Source: Acrocarpospora macrocephala (GTDB lineage Bacteria; Actinomycetota; Actinomycetes; Streptosporangiales; Streptosporangiaceae). From it: DNA of 64,000 bases. The position numbers were made by a program, and so were the translations under genes. The notes below the pieces were generated by a model. The model was given only the letters and a program-made list of their open reading frames with translations, was not told the DNA's origin and searched no databases. Where the stretch lies: the NCBI RefSeq assembly GCF_009687865.1, contig NZ_BLAE01000003.1:116873-180872 (forward strand), read 5' to 3'. Numbering within the stretch: the stretch's first letter is position 1; every line of letters starts with the position of its first letter. Below, in pieces: positions 63,322 to 64,000 of the stretch.

Positions 63322-64000
63322 CAGAAAGTAACGGCACAGAACGTGTCGACGTGCTCATCGTCGGGAGCGGGTTCGGCGGCGCGATCGCGGCCTACCACCT
63401 GGCCGCCGGCGGGGCCAGCGTCCTGGTCCTGGAACGCGGGCCCTGGCTGGAGGGCGAGGACTTCGACCACGACTTCAAGCTCGGCTCCTCCTACACCCGG
63501 ATCTTCGACTTCGTGGTCGGCGACGGCATGAGCCTGCTCGGCGGCAACTGCGTCGGCGGCGGCAGCGTGGTCTACTTCGCCGCGATGCCGCGCGCCCCCC
63601 GGTTCGTCTTCGACCGGCAGGGCTCGATCGGCCGCCGGATGTGGCCGGCCTCGGTGACCAGGGACACCCTCGACCCCTGGTACGACCGCGTCACCGAATC
63701 CCTCCCGGTCACCCGCCAGGACTGGAACGACGTCACCTACTCCGGCGGCCTGTTCGCCGCGGCCTGCGCGCACGCCGGGCGCACCGCCAACCCGGTGCCG
63801 GTGGCCATCGACGCGAGCAAGTGCACCAACTGCAACTGGATGATGGCGGGCTGCAGGTTCGACGCCAAACGGTCGCTGCTCTTCAACTACCTGCCCGCCG
63901 CGCTCGCGCACGGCGCCCGGATCCGGCCGATGCACGAGGTGCAGAAGCTCACCCGCAACACCGACGGCGGCTACCGGGTGCACTACAACGTCATCGACGA
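63318..64000 (+). CDS. GMC-type oxidoreductase, N-terminal part (cut by window end)
   Basis: The first 227 residues are present. The FAD-binding motif is VLIVGSGFGGAIAAYHLAAG (about 12-31) with VLERGPW. The GMC-type substrate/FAD segments are GMSLLGGNCVGGGSVVYFAA and CTNCNWMMAGC, a Cys cluster. It overlaps its DUF5987-like partner by four bases. A similar oxidoreductase (SgcE9) is found in C-1027-type clusters. The remaining part lies beyond the window. Confidence 0.87.
   Translation, partial: MTESNGTERVDVLIVGSGFGGAIAAYHLAAGGASVLVLERGPWLEGEDFDHDFKLGSSYTRIFDFVVGDGMSLLGGNCVGGGSVVYFAAMPRAPRFVFDRQGSIGRRMWPASVTRDTLDPWYDRVTESLPVTRQDWNDVTYSGGLFAAACAHAGRTANPVPVAIDASKCTNCNWMMAGCRFDAKRSLLFNYLPAALAHGARIRPMHEVQKLTRNTDGGYRVHYNVID

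Overview
The window is high-GC actinomycete chromosome. The organism type is inferred from GTG/ATG starts with ATGA and GTGA stop-start overlaps, StrR-type and GntR/FCD regulators, a CelR/CebR-type operator on a family 48 cellulase, and an enediyne polyketide cassette. The gene content suggests a filamentous, plant-polymer-degrading soil actinomycete. The sequence does not fix the genus.

Layout. (1) 1-1.4 kb: the 5' end of a rifampin phosphotransferase gene (minus strand) with a recognisable rifamycin-associated element upstream, a decayed NUDIX gene and a small cupin gene. (2) 1.4-5.2 kb: a compact minus-strand operon of a 68-residue Cys/Tyr-rich peptide, a 53-residue one-helix protein, a TlpA-like redoxin, an S26 signal peptidase, a MauE-type membrane redox protein and an ABC exporter. 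It reads as a maturation and export system for a disulfide-rich peptide and is the least familiar system here. (3) 5.4-7.1 kb: a broken LuxR-type response regulator, then a Panacea-domain antitoxin with a MazF/PemK-like toxin. (4) 7.2-14.8 kb: a five-gene minus-strand NRPS operon (C-A-PCP, PCP, C, acyl ligase, C-PCP). (5) 15.0-18.4 kb: a secreted CBM2 / triple-repeat / GH48 cellulase. Both the cellulase and the NRPS operon carry CelR/CebR-like operators, which suggests cellulose-derived cues control a secondary metabolite. (6) 18.6-23.9 kb: a NUDIX regulator / VWA protein / PurA-like enzyme trio, an atypical amidohydrolase and a membrane protein.

(7) 23.9-39.4 kb: a catabolic island. It holds a GntR regulator, FAH-family hydrolase, extradiol-type dioxygenase, acetoacetyl-CoA synthetase, NitT/TauT-type ABC importer, two paralogous VOC proteins, an MFS carrier, two SDRs, a thiolase and two SnoaL-like proteins. 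A near-identical 27-bp promoter/operator element lies at both ends. The right end is scarred: a gene is cut after six codons and abuts a 3'-truncated GNAT pseudogene. The substrate is unknown, but the enzymes fit meta-cleavage of an aromatic or alicyclic compound down to acetoacetyl/acetyl-CoA.

(8) 39.8-47.2 kb: a small membrane protein, a GT2 / ABC / ABC / GT2-methyltransferase-like operon and a secreted epoxide-hydrolase-like protein. (9) 47.4-64.0 kb: an enediyne biosynthetic cassette with two DUF1702 proteins, UnbV, UnbU, the iterative enediyne PKS, its hotdog thioesterase, a flavin reductase, a P450, AraC- and StrR-type regulators, a DUF5987-like protein and a GMC oxidoreductase cut by the window end. 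The regulator pair and accessory enzymes resemble nine-membered enediyne loci such as C-1027 (inference from family knowledge). The cluster probably continues beyond 64 kb.

No rRNA, tRNA, CRISPR array or intact insertion sequence was recognised.
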